Assembly: GCF_000426645.1 (NCBI RefSeq)
Contig: NZ_KE384549.1
Coordinates: 1 to 64,000 of the forward strand
Length of the DNA: 64,000 nucleotides
Source of the DNA: Nakamurella lactea DSM 19367
GTDB taxonomy: Bacteria > Actinomycetota > Actinomycetes > Mycobacteriales > Nakamurellaceae
Direction: 5' to 3'
This document shows, in pieces, positions 34,469 through 46,561 of the stretch. The notes under the pieces were generated by a model, which searched no databases, was not told the DNA's origin, and saw only the letters and a list, made by a program, of their open reading frames with translations. Positions within the stretch are counted from its first letter, which is position 1. Each line of letters opens with the position of its first letter. A program made the translations under genes and the position numbers.

Positions 34469-36558
34469 ACACCCCGACCCTAGATCGAACCGAAGCCGGG
34501 ACGGTGAACCGGCAGTCGACCGCACGGGTGGCCGGCGGCGGATTCCGGCCGTCCGCCCTGGTCGCCGCGCTCCCGGCCGCGCTGCGCAAGTTGCATCCCC
34601 GGCACATGATTGCCACCCCGGTGATGTTCGTGGTGTACGTCGGTGCCGTCATCTGCACCGTGCTGTGCGTCACCGAGGAGCAGAAGACTTTCACCATCCT
34701 GGCCACCTGCTGGCTGTGGTTGACCGTCGTCTTCGCCAACGCCGCCGACGCGGTAGCCGAGGGCAGGGGTAAGGCGCAGGCCGCGACATTGCGCGCCGGC
34801 CGGGACACGCTGACCGCCAGGCGGCTGCGGGCCGACGGTACCGAGGAATCGGTGCCGGCCGCCGAGCTGAAGGTCGGTGACCGGGTCGTCTGTACTGCCG
34901 GAGACGTGATTCCCGGTGACGGTGACGTCACCGAAGGTGTTGCCTCGGTCGATGAATCGGCAATCACGGGGGAGTCCGCGCCCGTCGTACGGGAATCGGG
35001 CGGCGACCGATCGTCGGTGACCGGTGGTACCAGGGTGCTGTCCGACCGGATCGTCGTCACCATCACCACAAAGCCGGGCGAGTCGTTCGTCGACCGGATG
35101 ATCGCCCTGGTCGAGGGGTCGAAGCGGCAGAAGACACCCAACGAGATCGCCCTGAACATCCTGCTGGCGACGATGACGATCATCTTCCTGTTGGTGGTGA
35201 TGACGCTGTACCCGATGGCCGAGTACTCCGGTGCGGTGCCGTCGATCGTCGTGTTGGTCTGCCTGCTGGTCTGCCTGATCCCGACCACCATCGGCGCCCT
35301 GGTCTCCTGCATCGGGGTGGCCGGGATGGATCGGCTGGTGCAGCGCAACGTGTTGGCGATGAGCGGCCGGGCGGTCGAGGCCGCTGGTGACGTATCAACT
35401 CTGCTGTTGGACAAGACCGGCACCATCACCTACGGCAACCGGCAGGCCGCCGCGTTGATCCCGGATCCCGAGGTCGATGCGGACGTGCTGCGCGACGTCG
35501 TGCTGCTGTCGTCGCTGGCTGACGAGACTCCGGAAGGCAGATCGATCGTCGAGTTGTGCCAGCAGTACGGCGCCGACATCGATGCCGCCCGCCGGCGGGC
35601 AGACCATGGCACCATCGTCGAATTCTCCGCGGCCACCAGAATGAGCGGTGTTGATCTGCCGGACCGGCAGATCCGCAAGGGCGCGGTGACCGCGGTGTCC
35701 GATTGGCTTGCCGAGAACCATTTCCACGTGCACCAGCAACTTCTCGGCGAGGCCGACGAGATCTCCGCCGACGGCGGCACGGCGTTGTTGGTCGCCGAGG
35801 TCACCCCGGCCAGTGGCCGGGCGCTCGGCGTCATCCACCTCAAGGACGTCGTCAAACCCGGTATCAAGGAACGGTTCTCCGAGTTGCGGGCGATGGGCAT
35901 CAAGACGGTGATGATCACCGGTGACTCCGAGTTGACCGCGCGCAGCATCGCCGCCGAGGCCGGCGTCGACGACTATCTGGCGGAGGCAACACCGGAGGAC
36001 AAGCTGGCGCTGATCAAGCGGGAGCAGATCCAGGGCCGGATCGTCGCGATGACCGGTGATGGCACCAACGATGCCCCGGCGCTCGCCCAGGCCGATGTCG
36101 GGGTGGCGATGAACACCGGCACCGCGGCCGCCAAGGAGGCCGGCAACATGGTGGACCTGGACTCGAGCCCCACCAAGCTGATCGACATCGTGGAGATCGG
36201 CAAGCAGTTGCTGATCACCCGTGGAGCACTGACCACGTTCTCGTTGGCCAACGACATCGCGAAGTACTTCGCGATCCTGCCGGCAATGTTCATGGGGGTC
36301 TTCCCCGGGCTAGCGGCGTTGAACATCATGCGGCTGTCCTCGCCCACGTCGGCAATCCTGTCCGCCGTGATCTTCAATGCGTTGGTGATCGTCGGGCTGA
36401 TTCCGTTGGCCCTCAAGGGCGTCAGCTACCGCCCGTCGTCGGCAGCAAAACTGCTGGCCCGCAACCTCGCCATCTACGGCATCGGCGGTGTTGTGGTGCC
36501 GTTCGTCGGCATCAAACTCATCGACCTGCTCGTCTCACTCATCCCCGGAATTGGTTGA
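34465..36558 (+). CDS. kdpB: Potassium-transporting ATPase subunit B (P-type ATPase)
   Basis: A 697-residue catalytic subunit that hydrolyses ATP to drive K+ uptake. It has the actuator motif [15 protein letters not shown], the phosphorylation motif DKTGTIT with Asp316, a shortened nucleotide-binding domain as usual for KdpB, the hinge [10 protein letters not shown] and the [11 protein letters not shown] motif near 530. KdpB-specific stretches such as [12 protein letters not shown] and AANMVDLDS-like [17 protein letters not shown] are present. The ATG overlaps the kdpA stop. Confidence 0.98.
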   Translation: MNTPTLDRTEAGTVNRQSTARVAGGGFRPSALVAALPAALRKLHPRHMIATPVMFVVYVGAVICTVLCVTEEQKTFTILATCWLWLTVVFANAADAVAEGRGKAQAATLRAGRDTLTARRLRADGTEESVPAAELKVGDRVVCTAGDVIPGDGDVTEGVASVDESAITGESAPVVRESGGDRSSVTGGTRVLSDRIVVTITTKPGESFVDRMIALVEGSKRQKTPNEIALNILLATMTIIFLLVVMTLYPMAEYSGAVPSIVVLVCLLVCLIPTTIGALVSCIGVAGMDRLVQRNVLAMSGRAVEAAGDVSTLLLDKTGTITYGNRQAAALIPDPEVDADVLRDVVLLSSLADETPEGRSIVELCQQYGADIDAARRRADHGTIVEFSAATRMSGVDLPDRQIRKGAVTAVSDWLAENHFHVHQQLLGEADEISADGGTALLVAEVTPASGRALGVIHLKDVVKPGIKERFSELRAMGIKTVMITGDSELTARSIAAEAGVDDYLAEATPEDKLALIKREQIQGRIVAMTGDGTNDAPALAQADVGVAMNTGTAAAKEAGNMVDLDSSPTKLIDIVEIGKQLLITRGALTTFSLANDIAKYFAILPAMFMGVFPGLAALNIMRLSSPTSAILSAVIFNALVIVGLIPLALKGVSYRPSSAAKLLARNLAIYGIGGVVVPFVGIKLIDLLVSLIPGIG

Positions 36559-36563
36559 TCGCC

Positions 36564-37250
36564 ATGATCGCAACGGAATACTCCGATCCCAGGCCGCACG
36601 AACCGCGTGGCCACGACACCCTGGCCAATGACGACCCACCGCCGCGGCGCCGCTGGTCCTGGCTGCCGACCGGCGGCCGACAGCTGCTGATCGCTGTCCG
36701 GGTGATGGTGACGCTGACCGTCATCCTCGGAATCGCGTACCCAGCGGTGGTGCTGGGCATCGGCCGCCTGATGCCGACCGCCAGCGACGGATCCTGGGTG
36801 AAGGACTCGGCCGGCCGGGTGGTCGGATCTGCGCTCATCGGGCAGCAGTTCGAGGGTGACCAATGGTTCATCGGGCGGCCGTCTGCGGCCGGTGACGGGT
36901 ATGACGCGATGTCCTCCGGCGGCAGCAACCTGGCGGCGAACTCGCCAAAGCTGACGGCCGAGATCGAACAGCGCCGGGCGGAGATCGCCGCGTCGAACGG
37001 TGTTGATCCGTCGCAGGTGCCGGCAGACGCCGTCACCGCGTCGGCCTCCGGATTGGACCCGGATATCTCGCCCGCCTACGCTGAGATCCAGGTCCGGCGG
37101 GTTGCTACGGCCCGCCATCTGTCGGAGGTCACGGTGCGCCAGCTCGTCACGGACAACACCAGCGGCAGGTCGCTCGGATTTCTGGGTGAGCCACGGGTGA
37201 ACGTGCTGCGGGTGAACCTTGCCTTGGAGGAACTGAGCGACCAACGGTGA
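36564..37250 (+). CDS. kdpC: Potassium-transporting ATPase subunit C
   Basis: A 228-residue protein with one transmembrane helix near 40-60 after a 35-residue cytoplasmic N-terminus, longer than in E. coli. Family motifs are GSALIGQQFEGDQWFIGRPSA, SGGSNLAANSPKL, LDPDISPAYAEIQVRRVA and GEPRVNVLRVNLAL. The ATG at 36564 is preferred; a TTG three codons upstream overlaps the kdpB stop. The stop overlaps the GTG of kdpD. KdpC stabilises the complex and assists ATP binding. Confidence 0.96.
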   Translation: MIATEYSDPRPHEPRGHDTLANDDPPPRRRWSWLPTGGRQLLIAVRVMVTLTVILGIAYPAVVLGIGRLMPTASDGSWVKDSAGRVVGSALIGQQFEGDQWFIGRPSAAGDGYDAMSSGGSNLAANSPKLTAEIEQRRAEIAASNGVDPSQVPADAVTASASGLDPDISPAYAEIQVRRVATARHLSEVTVRQLVTDNTSGRSLGFLGEPRVNVLRVNLALEELSDQR

Positions 37251-39876
37251 CGGCCGAGCGGATGCCGCCCGGCCCGGACGGCACAGACGAGGCGCTGCCG
37301 CCCGGCTCGGCCGATGATGCCGACGCTGCCCGGTCGACCGCGCCCAAACGGGGTGTGCTGCGGGTGTACATCGGTGCCGCGCCGGGTGTGGGCAAGACGG
37401 TCGCCATGCTCAACGAAGGTCATCGACGGATGTCACGGGGGACCGAGGTGGTCGTCGGGGTGGTCGAAGATCACGGCCGGGAGCACACCGCAGCCCTGGT
37501 CCGCGGATTGCCGGTGATCCCCCGGCGGTCGGCCGTGCACCGTGGTGTCGCGCTGACCGACATGGACCTGCCCGCCGTGCTGGCGCGACGGCCGCAGGTG
37601 GCGCTTGTCGACGAACTCGCGCACACCAATGCGCCCGGTGGCGTCAACGAGAAGCGTTGGCAGGACGTGCAGGTGCTGTTGAATGCGGGCATCGATGTGA
37701 TCTCGACGGTGAACGTGCAGCATCTGGAGTCGCTGAACGACGTGGTCACGATGATCACCGGGATACCGCAACAAGAGACGGTGCCCGATGCCGTGGTCCG
37801 TGCGGCCGATCAGGTCGAATTGGTGGACATGGCACCGCAGGCTTTGCGCCGTCGGTTGGCGCATGGGCATGTGTATCCGGCCGATCGCGTCGATGTCGCG
37901 CTGGCCAACTACTTCCGGGAGGGGAACCTCACGGCTTTGCGTGAGCTGGCCCTGCTCTGGGTGGCCGACCGGGTCGATGAAGGGTTGTCCAAATACCGGG
38001 CGCAGCACGGGATCACGGCGACCTGGGCGGCCAGGGAGCGAATCGTGGTCGCGGTGCCGGGCGGTCCGCAGGCAGCGACCCTGATCCGTCGCGGCGCGCG
38101 GATCGCCGGGCGGGTGTCAGGGCGGGATCTGTTGGCCGTTCACGTGGTGCGGTCCGACGGATCGATCGGCTCGCCGGCCGCGGAGATCGACCAGCAGCGG
38201 CGCCTGGTGGAGTCGATGGGCGGCGTGCTTCACGTGGTGGTCGGCGAGGATATCGCTGGCGCCGTACTGGATTTCGCCCGCGGGGTGAACGGAACCCAGA
38301 TCGTCGTCGGGACGTCCCGGCACGGACGGCTGGCCCGGTTGGTCCGGCCCAGCACGTCCGGCGCGATCGTCGACGGTAGCGGCGACATCGACGTACACGT
38401 CGTGACTCAGCCACGCAGAGGCAGTCGGGCCGACAGCCGGCCTGTGCGGGCGGGCCGGTCCGGCCGGCCGCGACTGTCGCGGGCACCGTGGGCCTGGGTG
38501 GCGGGTGTGCTGGTGCCGGCGGTGCTCGCCGCCGCCCTGCTGGCGTTCCGCGATTCGATGAACCTGACGACGGTGCTGCTGATCTTCCTGCTCGGCGTGC
38601 TGGCGACGTCGCTGATCGGCGGGCTGGTGGCGGCCGGGGTGTCGGCCCTGGTCGCCGGCATCCTGGCGAACGTCGTGTTCACCCCGCCGACCGGTTCACT
38701 GACGATCGCGGAGCCACAGAATCTGTTCGCGCTGGTGGCTTTCGTGGTGGTGGCGGTGACGGTTGCCGCCCTGGTCGACGCGGTCCGGCGGCGGGCCGCG
38801 GAGGCGGCCCGCCGAACCGCCCAGGCGCAGTTGCTGGCGGCGGTGGCGCTGCGGTCGGCGCATGCGCCGGACCCGGTCGGCGAGATCCTGGAACAGGCGC
38901 GGGTCGCGTTCGGGATGACGTCGGCGCAGCTGGTGCGGACCGGACCGGACTCGGCCGTGTTGGCATCCGCGGGCGAGGGCGGCACGGTTGCTGCCGTCGA
39001 AGGCTCGGCCACCGACGACACCGTGAACACCGTGGCTGCCGGGGAGTCATTGTTGTTGGTGTTGCGCGGAAAGCCTTTGCCGGCCGCCGATACCGAGCTG
39101 GTGGAGGTGATCGCCGGGCAGGCCGCGGCGGCGTTGGATCGGACCAGGTTGACCGAACAGGCGCGACGGTCGCTGCGGCTGGAGCAGTCCGAGGAGGTGC
39201 GGACCGCGCTGCTGGCCGCGGTCTCGCACGACCTGCGGACACCGCTGTCGACGATCAAGGCGTCGGTGTCCAGCCTGCTGGACACCGACGTGCAGTATTC
39301 GCCGGCCGATCGCGCCGAGCTGTTGGCGGCCACCGACGCGGCGGCCGACGAACTCGACGACCTGCTGAGCAATTTGCTCGATCTGTCCAGGCTGCAGACC
39401 GGGGTGCTGGTGGCGGTCCGGAAGCCAGTGTCGGTCGACGAGGTGGTGAGCCGGGCGAGGATCGGGTTGCCGCCAGGGCGGATTCAGGACGACATCGGTG
39501 ACGACCTACCGCTGATCGGAACCGACGCCGGACTCTTGGAGCGGGTGATCGCCAACCTGCTGAGCAATGCCTTGCGGCACACCATGTCTGACGTACGGGT
39601 GCTGGCAGGAACGGTGGGCGACCGGATGGAGATCCGGGTGATGGATCACGGTCCAGGAGTGCCCCAGGCCGACCGGGCGACGATGTTCCGGGCATTTCAG
39701 CGGCTCGGCGACTCGCCCCGCGGGTCCGGAGTCGGGCTGGGGCTCGCGGTGGCCCGCGGGCTGGCCGAGGCGGTGGGTGCGACCATCGATGTCGACGACA
39801 CTCCCGGAGGTGGGCTGACCATGGTGGTGTCGGTGCCGTTGGCCGCAGACTCGGGCAGTGCGGGGGTGGGGGACAG

Positions 39877-39880
<4 letters not shown>
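37247..39880 (+). CDS. kdpD: Osmosensitive K+ channel histidine kinase KdpD
   Basis: An 877-residue sensor kinase. The N-terminal KdpD domain has GAAPGVGKTVAML (Walker A, residues 43-51), VDELAHTNAPG and STVNVQHLESLNDVV. A universal-stress-protein-like domain follows at about 250-385, then four closely spaced transmembrane helices at about 415-510, a GAF-like region, the dimerisation domain with AVSHDLRTPLSTIKAS (His661), and the ATPase domain with NLLSNALRHT and GSGVGLGLAV. It senses K+ limitation and phosphorylates KdpE. The GTG overlaps the kdpC stop, and its own stop overlaps kdpE. Confidence 0.97.
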
Positions 39881-41024
<1,144 letters not shown>

Positions 41025-41380
41025 TCACGCAGTGCGGCCGATGGCCGATACACACTGCGTCCGTAGTCGATTTCGGTGCCGCACCAACGATTGTTCGCGG
41101 CATCACCGCTGCCACAGTTGGGGTGTTCGCAGGGCCGCCCGTCCGGTGGGTGAGCTTCGGTATCGCGGATGATCAGCGCGCGGGCGCTGCGGGCGGAAGT
41201 CGCGAGCGCCCGGGCAAGGTCGGCGGTGATCCAGCCGTAGCCGGCGAGCAGCGCAGGGTCGTTGTCCACGCCGGCCAGCGTCGAGGCCGCCACGGTTACC
41301 GAGACACTGCTGCCCAACGGCTTCCACGGTGCGACCGTCGGGGTTGACGGGCCGCCAGCCTCGCCGCCGAGGTCGATGGG

Positions 41381-41470
41381 GTCGTTGGTGGCGTCGGCGG
41401 GGCCGTTGGGGTCGTTGGTGGCGTCGGCGGGGCCGTTGGGGTCGGTGGTGGCGTCGGCGGGGCCGTGCTG
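41381..41470 (-). repeat. Three tandem 30-nt repeats in the DUF222/HNH gene
   Basis: Copies at 41381, 41411 and 41441; the first two are identical and the third differs at a few bases. They encode the ten-residue unit (A/T)(N/T)DPNGPADA of a linker between the DUF222 and HNH parts. Confidence 0.9.
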
Positions 41471-42871
41471 GGCGTCGCGCTCGGTGTCGCCGGCGGAACT
41501 GGCGCGAGTTGCGCGGGCGTCGTGCTGAGCGGAGCCGCCAGCACCGCATTCGGGACAGCTCGAGGACCCGCGGAGATCGACGAAGCCGTTCCTGGCCAGA
41601 CCGTCGACGATGTCGGCGAAGACATCCGCGCGTAGTTGGTCGAGCGTCCGGCCGGCGCGGGCATCCTTCGGAAGGCTCTTGGCGGCGACGTCGAGCACCT
41701 CGTTGGCGAGGGCGGCCGTCGGAGCGGGGACATCCGCACTGAATCGCGACATGTCGTCGCCGAGCGGGGTGACCTGGGTCTTGCGATTTGCGCGTGCCTT
41801 CTCGGCCCGTTTGCCGGCTGCGGCTGGATCGGTCGCGATCACGGTCCGGTCGACCTCCCTCCGCAACCGTCCGGGGGTGAGAAGCGCCGGATCCTTCGTT
41901 TCCGAAATGAGCAGCGAATCTTCCACTGCGCTCCGGGCGGCGGCGTCGAGCATGGAGGTTCGGTCGGCGATGATCCGGGTCCGGTTGCGATCGAGCCGGC
42001 CATTGCGCCAGGCCTCGAGCGTCCCGGCAACTGATCGACGAGCTCCACCGCGTCATCGACCATGCCGCGGGCGGTAATCGGCGACAGGTGCAGCGTCGCG
42101 CCGATCTCGACCGCCGCGAACCGGGCAGAGCTCCTGGCCACCACGATGTCCCACGCAGGGTCGCCGTACACGGATGTCTGCGTGTAGCTCCGTTCGACGT
42201 AGAGGTCTTCGTCGTTCGGCTGCACCGGATGGGACGAATCGATGGCCATGTCAGCGTCCGAGGCCATCGCTGCCTCGAGTACATCGCCGACAGGCACGGC
42301 GACACCCGGACGGGCAAAGCGAGCCAGCCACTCCGTCTGAGTCGCCTGAGCCCAGGAGGTGAGGCGGGCAAGCTGCTGGATCACCATCGGCATCGATGCG
42401 GGCTTGACCGTGTCCGGGGCACTGAGCAGGTCGGTGAGTTCGGAGATCCAGTCCGCATCGATGACCGGGCGACCGAGGGCCGCGATTCGTTCGCCGGTGG
42501 ACGGCAACAACACGATCTCGAGGCCGACCGCCGGGGTGCGGATCTCGAATGGCGGACGCGCGTCGCGCCGGCGCATCCGGTCGCGGCGGTAGCCCATCAG
42601 TTCGAAGCGGCGACGCGACTGTCGGCGCTGGGTGCGACACTGACGCAAGGCAGATCTGAGATGCGTTTCGACCGGGCTCTGAATGCTCTCACCGGACGAG
42701 CCGGTACCGGACGGCAGGTGATCTGCTATCGACATCCCGGACCCCCGTCCAGCGAATGGGACCCGCTTCTCCTGCGAGGTCCCGATGCTTTAATCATACA
42801 GATGTTCGATGGGAACGCATCCGCCGAACGAGTGAAACTTCGGCCCCAAGTTCCAGGTGCGCAAGCGACCC

Positions 42872-43166
42872 AGAGCGGCACGGTCGGCGTTGGCGCGTGC
42901 AGGTGGGATCGAGCGCGCAGCGGGATGGGTTGCGGCACAGTCAGAGTGGCACGGTGAGAATGGCACGGTGAGAGTGGCACGGTGAGAGTGGCACGGTGAG
43001 AGTGGCACGGTGACGGTGGCACGGTGAGAGTGGCGCGGTCGGCGTGGCTGGTGCAAGTTGGGCCGAGCCCGCAGTGGGATGGATTGCGGCACAGCCAGAG
43101 TGGCGCGGTCGGCGTGGCTGGTGCAAGTTGGGCAGGGCCCCGCAGTGGGATGGGATGCGGCGCGTA
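42872..43166 (+). repeat. 14-nt and 70-nt repeat array, plus orientation
   Basis: Three copies of a roughly 70-nt unit lie at 42872-42942 (71 nt), 43027-43096 and 43097-43166. Six tandem copies of the 14-mer AGAGTGGCACGGTG lie between the first and second, at 42943-43026. The 14-mer is also the first fifth of the 70-nt unit. The last 42 nt of the unit (AAGTTGGGCCGAGC, then CCGCAGTGGGATGG, then a third 14-mer) match the 42-nt units further right, but in opposite orientation. No credible coding capacity is seen; all frames give low-complexity products. Confidence 0.85.
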
Positions 43167-43218
43167 TGGCGGCGTGGTGAGCCAAGCACAGAACGAGACC
43201 CGACGGCGACCGCCGCCA

Positions 43219-43436
43219 GCGCCTCATCCCAGCCCACGGAGGGTTCGGCCCAACCCGGCAGTGCCGCATCCCAACCCACGGAGGGCTCGGCCCAACCCGG
43301 CAGCGCCGCATCCCAACCCACGGAGGGCTCGGCCCAACCCGGCAGCGCCGCATCCCAACCCACGGAGGGCTCGGCCCAACCCGGCAGCGCCGCATCCCAA
43401 CCCACGGAGGGCTCGGCCCAACCCGGCAGTGCCGAT
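43219..43436 (-). repeat. Five tandem 42-nt repeats, minus orientation
   Basis: CCCACGGAGGG recurs at 43233, 43275, 43317, 43359 and 43401, exactly 42 bp apart, with partial units at both ends. Copies are almost identical. Read on the minus strand the unit starts GGGTTGGGCCGAGC and is about 80 percent identical to the last 42 nt of the plus-strand 70-nt units. Together with them it fills the 730-nt gap (42736-43467) between the carboxypeptidase stop and the DUF222/HNH start; 42736-42871 shows nothing recognisable. Confidence 0.88.
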
Positions 43437-43467
43437 TGGCGGCACCGCCGGGTCAGAACTGCCCGAG

Positions 43468-45903
43468 CTACAGCTTCTTCACCGTCACCAGCTTGCTGCG
43501 GTAGCCGTCATCGGTACCGGTCGGTTGGTAACCCTTCTCGATGTTCCCGGCGACGTCGGTGGAGAACCACTTGACGGTGGTGTTCGCGGTGACCGTCAGC
43601 GTCTGCGGACCCTCGCGGGTGCCGGCCGCCTCCAGCTTGGGCGAATTGAAATCAGGACGACTGCCGTCCAGCGTGTAGTAGACGGTGGCCGGCTCGTTCA
43701 CCGTGAAGCTGAAATCGGTGTAGCCGGGCTTCTTCTCGGACACCACCAGCTTGCTGTTGGGCGCCTTCTTGTCCTTCCCGTAGGCCATCGCCACCTCGAG
43801 GATGCCGATCTGACCGTTGGCGAACTCCATCGCCTCCTCGTGCCCCTCGGAGAAGTCCGGCTGGAATCCCACGCCCTGCCACTGCTGGGTATCGGGATTC
43901 CACAGGTCCGCGCCGACCTCGAAGTCCCAGCCGATGATGCCGCGGTTGTACCAGACCTCATCCGCCGAGTTCCCGGCCGCCGAGTACAGCACATCGATCA
44001 CCGGACCGGTGTAGCCCGGCCAGATCGCCGTGCCGCGGTAGTCCTGCACTGCCGAGAGGATGTGGCCCGATGACGCCCAGAAGTATTCCTCTGTACCGAG
44101 ATCGGGTCGCGGCAGGGTCACTCGTCCTTCGGCCTTGTAGGCTCCCGGCGGCCACATGAAGTATCCGCCGTAGGAATGCGTGTTCATCGCGAACTTGATG
44201 TTCGGGTACTGCTCTGTGAGCCAGACCTCGTTCTTCGCTTCGGGTTCGCTCAGTTCGGCCGGTCCGGCGAAGGTGCCACTCGTGCAGTTGGTGGTGGACG
44301 CGCCGACGAAACCGTCGAAGGCGGAACCGACGGTGAAGTTGCGGTTCAGGTCGACGCCCCAGGAATTCCGACGGGCCGGATCACTGTTCGCAGCGTCGCA
44401 GTGATCGGTCATGTTCTTCCGCTGACTGTTGTAGTCGTAGAAGCTGTAGTGCGCGCCGTCCGGGTTCACCACCGGGACGATGAAGATGTCCAGGTTGTCG
44501 ACCAGTTTCTTGGTCGCCGCATCGGTGGCGTAGTTGCGCAGCAACCGCTCTGCCGTCTCGACACAGACGAGCGGCGTCACCCATTCCCTGGCGTGCTCCT
44601 GGCAGTACAGGAAGACACCGGGCTTGGATCCGTCGCGCGACTTGCCGATCCGCAATGCCTTCATCTGGAAGGGGTCCCGCGAGACGGATGCCGGTGCCTT
44701 CAGGTTGTCGGTGAGCGCGGTCGAGGCCGCGGGGGCGACCACGCCGGTCCCGGCGTTGCCGCGATAGGTGCTGGCGGTCAACAGGTTCGCGGCCGGCGCG
44801 CTGGCGTTCAGGGCCGCCACCACGTCGGCGGCGGTGCTCGACACCGCGCCACCGGAGTCGGTGCCGAGGGTGACCAGGACCGCGGAACCGTTGACGGCCA
44901 CCGACAACGGCCAGGACGCCGTTCCCGGGTTGACCAGGCTGACGGTGATGCCGTTGCCGCCCTCGGACCCGTATGCCTTGGAGGTCACGTAGAACGTGCT
45001 CGCCGCGGCGGTGCCGAACTGGGCCTGGGCCGCCCGGCGATAACCGTTCGTCTTGTACGGCAGGTCGATGACGTCGGCGATGTTGTCGAACTGCCCGGCC
45101 AGTTTGGTGATCCGGCCGTACACCTCGGTCGGATCCATGTAGTGGTCGATGAAGTCGGAGACATAGTGCTTCGGCGGATTCGGGCGCTTGCCACCCAGCC
45201 ACTTGGTCACCGGGATCGACAGCCGGCCGCCGTCGGTGCTGGTGACCAGCACGTTCTTCGGGACGCCGGTGACGGCGATCGGGGTATTGAACCGGTGGTA
45301 CATGTACTCGCCGTCATCGACGAATCGGTCCATCTGTTCGGACCCGCCGTTCCAGGCGACCGTCAGGATGTTCTCCGCGGTCGGGTCGTTGGTCTTCACC
45401 TCCACCGACAGGAAGGTCTGCCCGGTGGTGCTGGTGAACCATTCGGCCCGCAAGGCGGTGAGGGTGTCGGCCACCCGCGCCGCCTTCGCCTCGGCGTTGA
45501 TGCTGGCCGTGCGCTCGGCCGTGTTTGCCTTCGCCTGCGCCGGTCCGGAGATCACCCCGATGACGCTCAAGCCCTTGGCCTGCAACGCCTTCTGCTCGTC
45601 CGCAGTGGCGACCACGTTGATCTCGAAGCCGCCGGCGGTCGGCTTGCGGTACTCGGCGAGGTCGTAGCCCTGGGCCAGCAGGGTGTCGATGGTGGCCTGA
45701 TCGGGAACGATCACCCTGATCAGCGAGGTGGCGGCCGGGGTGGAGCTGGACACCGCGCCGATCGCGCCGCTGCCCGGTGGGGCGGACGAGGCCGACGAGG
45801 TGGCCGTCAGTGCGGGTATCAGCCCGATGGCGAGGAGGGCGGCGGTCCCGAGCGCGGCAAGCCGCACACTCGAGGAACGCAGGGCAGGTTTCGGCAATGA
45901 CAT
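43468..45903 (-). CDS. Secreted M14-family zinc carboxypeptidase
   Basis: An 811-residue exported metallopeptidase. The start ATG at 45903 has a GGGGAGC site; a signal peptide covers about 1-40 (LAALGTAALLAIGLIPALTAT). A propeptide-like region follows. The peptidase domain begins near 220 with KHYVSDFIDHYMDPTEVYGR and shows the zinc ligands in YCQEHAREWVTP (near 435) and MNTHSYGG, the substrate Arg/Asn segment WGVDLNRNF and the catalytic Glu in GWDFEVG. About 100 residues (TFYVTSKAYGSEGGNGITVS onwards) are inserted between YRRAAQAQ and the zinc region. The last 90 residues form a chitobiase-C-like Ig domain (VYYTLDGSRPDF). Probable role: extracellular peptide digestion. Confidence 0.93.
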   Translation of the reverse strand: MSLPKPALRSSSVRLAALGTAALLAIGLIPALTATSSASSAPPGSGAIGAVSSSTPAATSLIRVIVPDQATIDTLLAQGYDLAEYRKPTAGGFEINVVATADEQKALQAKGLSVIGVISGPAQAKANTAERTASINAEAKAARVADTLTALRAEWFTSTTGQTFLSVEVKTNDPTAENILTVAWNGGSEQMDRFVDDGEYMYHRFNTPIAVTGVPKNVLVTSTDGGRLSIPVTKWLGGKRPNPPKHYVSDFIDHYMDPTEVYGRITKLAGQFDNIADVIDLPYKTNGYRRAAQAQFGTAAASTFYVTSKAYGSEGGNGITVSLVNPGTASWPLSVAVNGSAVLVTLGTDSGGAVSSTAADVVAALNASAPAANLLTASTYRGNAGTGVVAPAASTALTDNLKAPASVSRDPFQMKALRIGKSRDGSKPGVFLYCQEHAREWVTPLVCVETAERLLRNYATDAATKKLVDNLDIFIVPVVNPDGAHYSFYDYNSQRKNMTDHCDAANSDPARRNSWGVDLNRNFTVGSAFDGFVGASTTNCTSGTFAGPAELSEPEAKNEVWLTEQYPNIKFAMNTHSYGGYFMWPPGAYKAEGRVTLPRPDLGTEEYFWASSGHILSAVQDYRGTAIWPGYTGPVIDVLYSAAGNSADEVWYNRGIIGWDFEVGADLWNPDTQQWQGVGFQPDFSEGHEEAMEFANGQIGILEVAMAYGKDKKAPNSKLVVSEKKPGYTDFSFTVNEPATVYYTLDGSRPDFNSPKLEAAGTREGPQTLTVTANTTVKWFSTDVAGNIEKGYQPTGTDDGYRSKLVTVKKL

Positions 45904-45970
45904 TGTTGCTCCCCAACAAACGTCGTTGTTCGTTCGGCTCGAGCCGGGCAAAACCGACGTTACGGCGCGG

Positions 45971-46561
45971 TCACGCTCCGTGTCGATCCGGCGGAAGGGG
46001 TAACGACGGCAACTCGAAGGTTACGGAGGGTGTTCGCGGGAACGGGTCGGTGGCCAGTCGCGAGTAGCTCAGGGTGTCGAACCGTTCGTCGCCGTAGCGC
46101 AGTTTCTGACGTTCCCGGCCCTCCGGCAGGAATCCGGCGGCCACGGCGATCGCCCCGGAAGCTGGATTGTTGACCCGATGGCCGAGTTCCAGGCGGAACA
46201 CGCCAAGCTCCTCCAGGGCCCAATTGGCCACTGCCGTAGCGGATCTGGCGACCAGGCCCCGTCCGCGGACGGCTCCGGAGGAGAAGTACGACATCCAGCC
46301 GGTGTCGTGCCGGTGCTCGATGGCCGTCACCGCGACATTGCCGACCGGCACCCCTCGGCCCTGCTGCTCGACGACGATGGCGAGGTTGCGTCGCGTGTCG
46401 TCCCAGACCAGCATGCGCTCCCAGCAGACCCGCGCTTGTGCCAGGTCCGTCACCGCCAGCGGGTATTGGCTGACCAGATCGGGGCTGACGGAGAAGATCT
46501 CCAACAGCGCCGGCAGGTCGGCCTCGGTCCATGGGCGCAACAGAATCGGTGCTGCGGTCAT
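45971..46561 (-). CDS. GNAT-family N-acetyltransferase
   Basis: A 196-residue acetyltransferase of the RimJ/RimL-like type. It starts with ILLRPWTEADLPALLEIF; the acetyl-CoA-binding motif is in SSGAVRGRGLVARSATAVANW (split here: residues about 95-115), followed by LGVFRLELGHRVNNPASGAIAVAAGF, characteristic of the family, and the GFLPEG(R) loop. The substrate is unknown; N-terminal or side-chain amino groups are possible. The ATG overlaps the meaB stop by 4 bp, so it is the last gene of the mutA-mutB-meaB transcript, though its role there is unclear. Confidence 0.88.
   Translation of the reverse strand: MTAAPILLRPWTEADLPALLEIFSVSPDLVSQYPLAVTDLAQARVCWERMLVWDDTRRNLAIVVEQQGRGVPVGNVAVTAIEHRHDTGWMSYFSSGAVRGRGLVARSATAVANWALEELGVFRLELGHRVNNPASGAIAVAAGFLPEGRERQKLRYGDERFDTLSYSRLATDPFPRTPSVTFELPSLPLPPDRHGA

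Noticed and set aside
43219-43436. The 42-nt repeats as a CRISPR array
   Set aside because: The copies are directly adjacent with no unique spacers, and no cas genes occur in the window.
43024-44073. A 349-codon plus-strand open frame starting in the repeats
   Set aside because: It runs opposite the carboxypeptidase gene and its product is repeat-derived and Arg/Gly-rich.
44176-45900. A 574-codon plus-strand frame opposite the carboxypeptidase
   Set aside because: No recognisable domain; the minus strand has a full M14 protein with signal peptide and zinc ligands.
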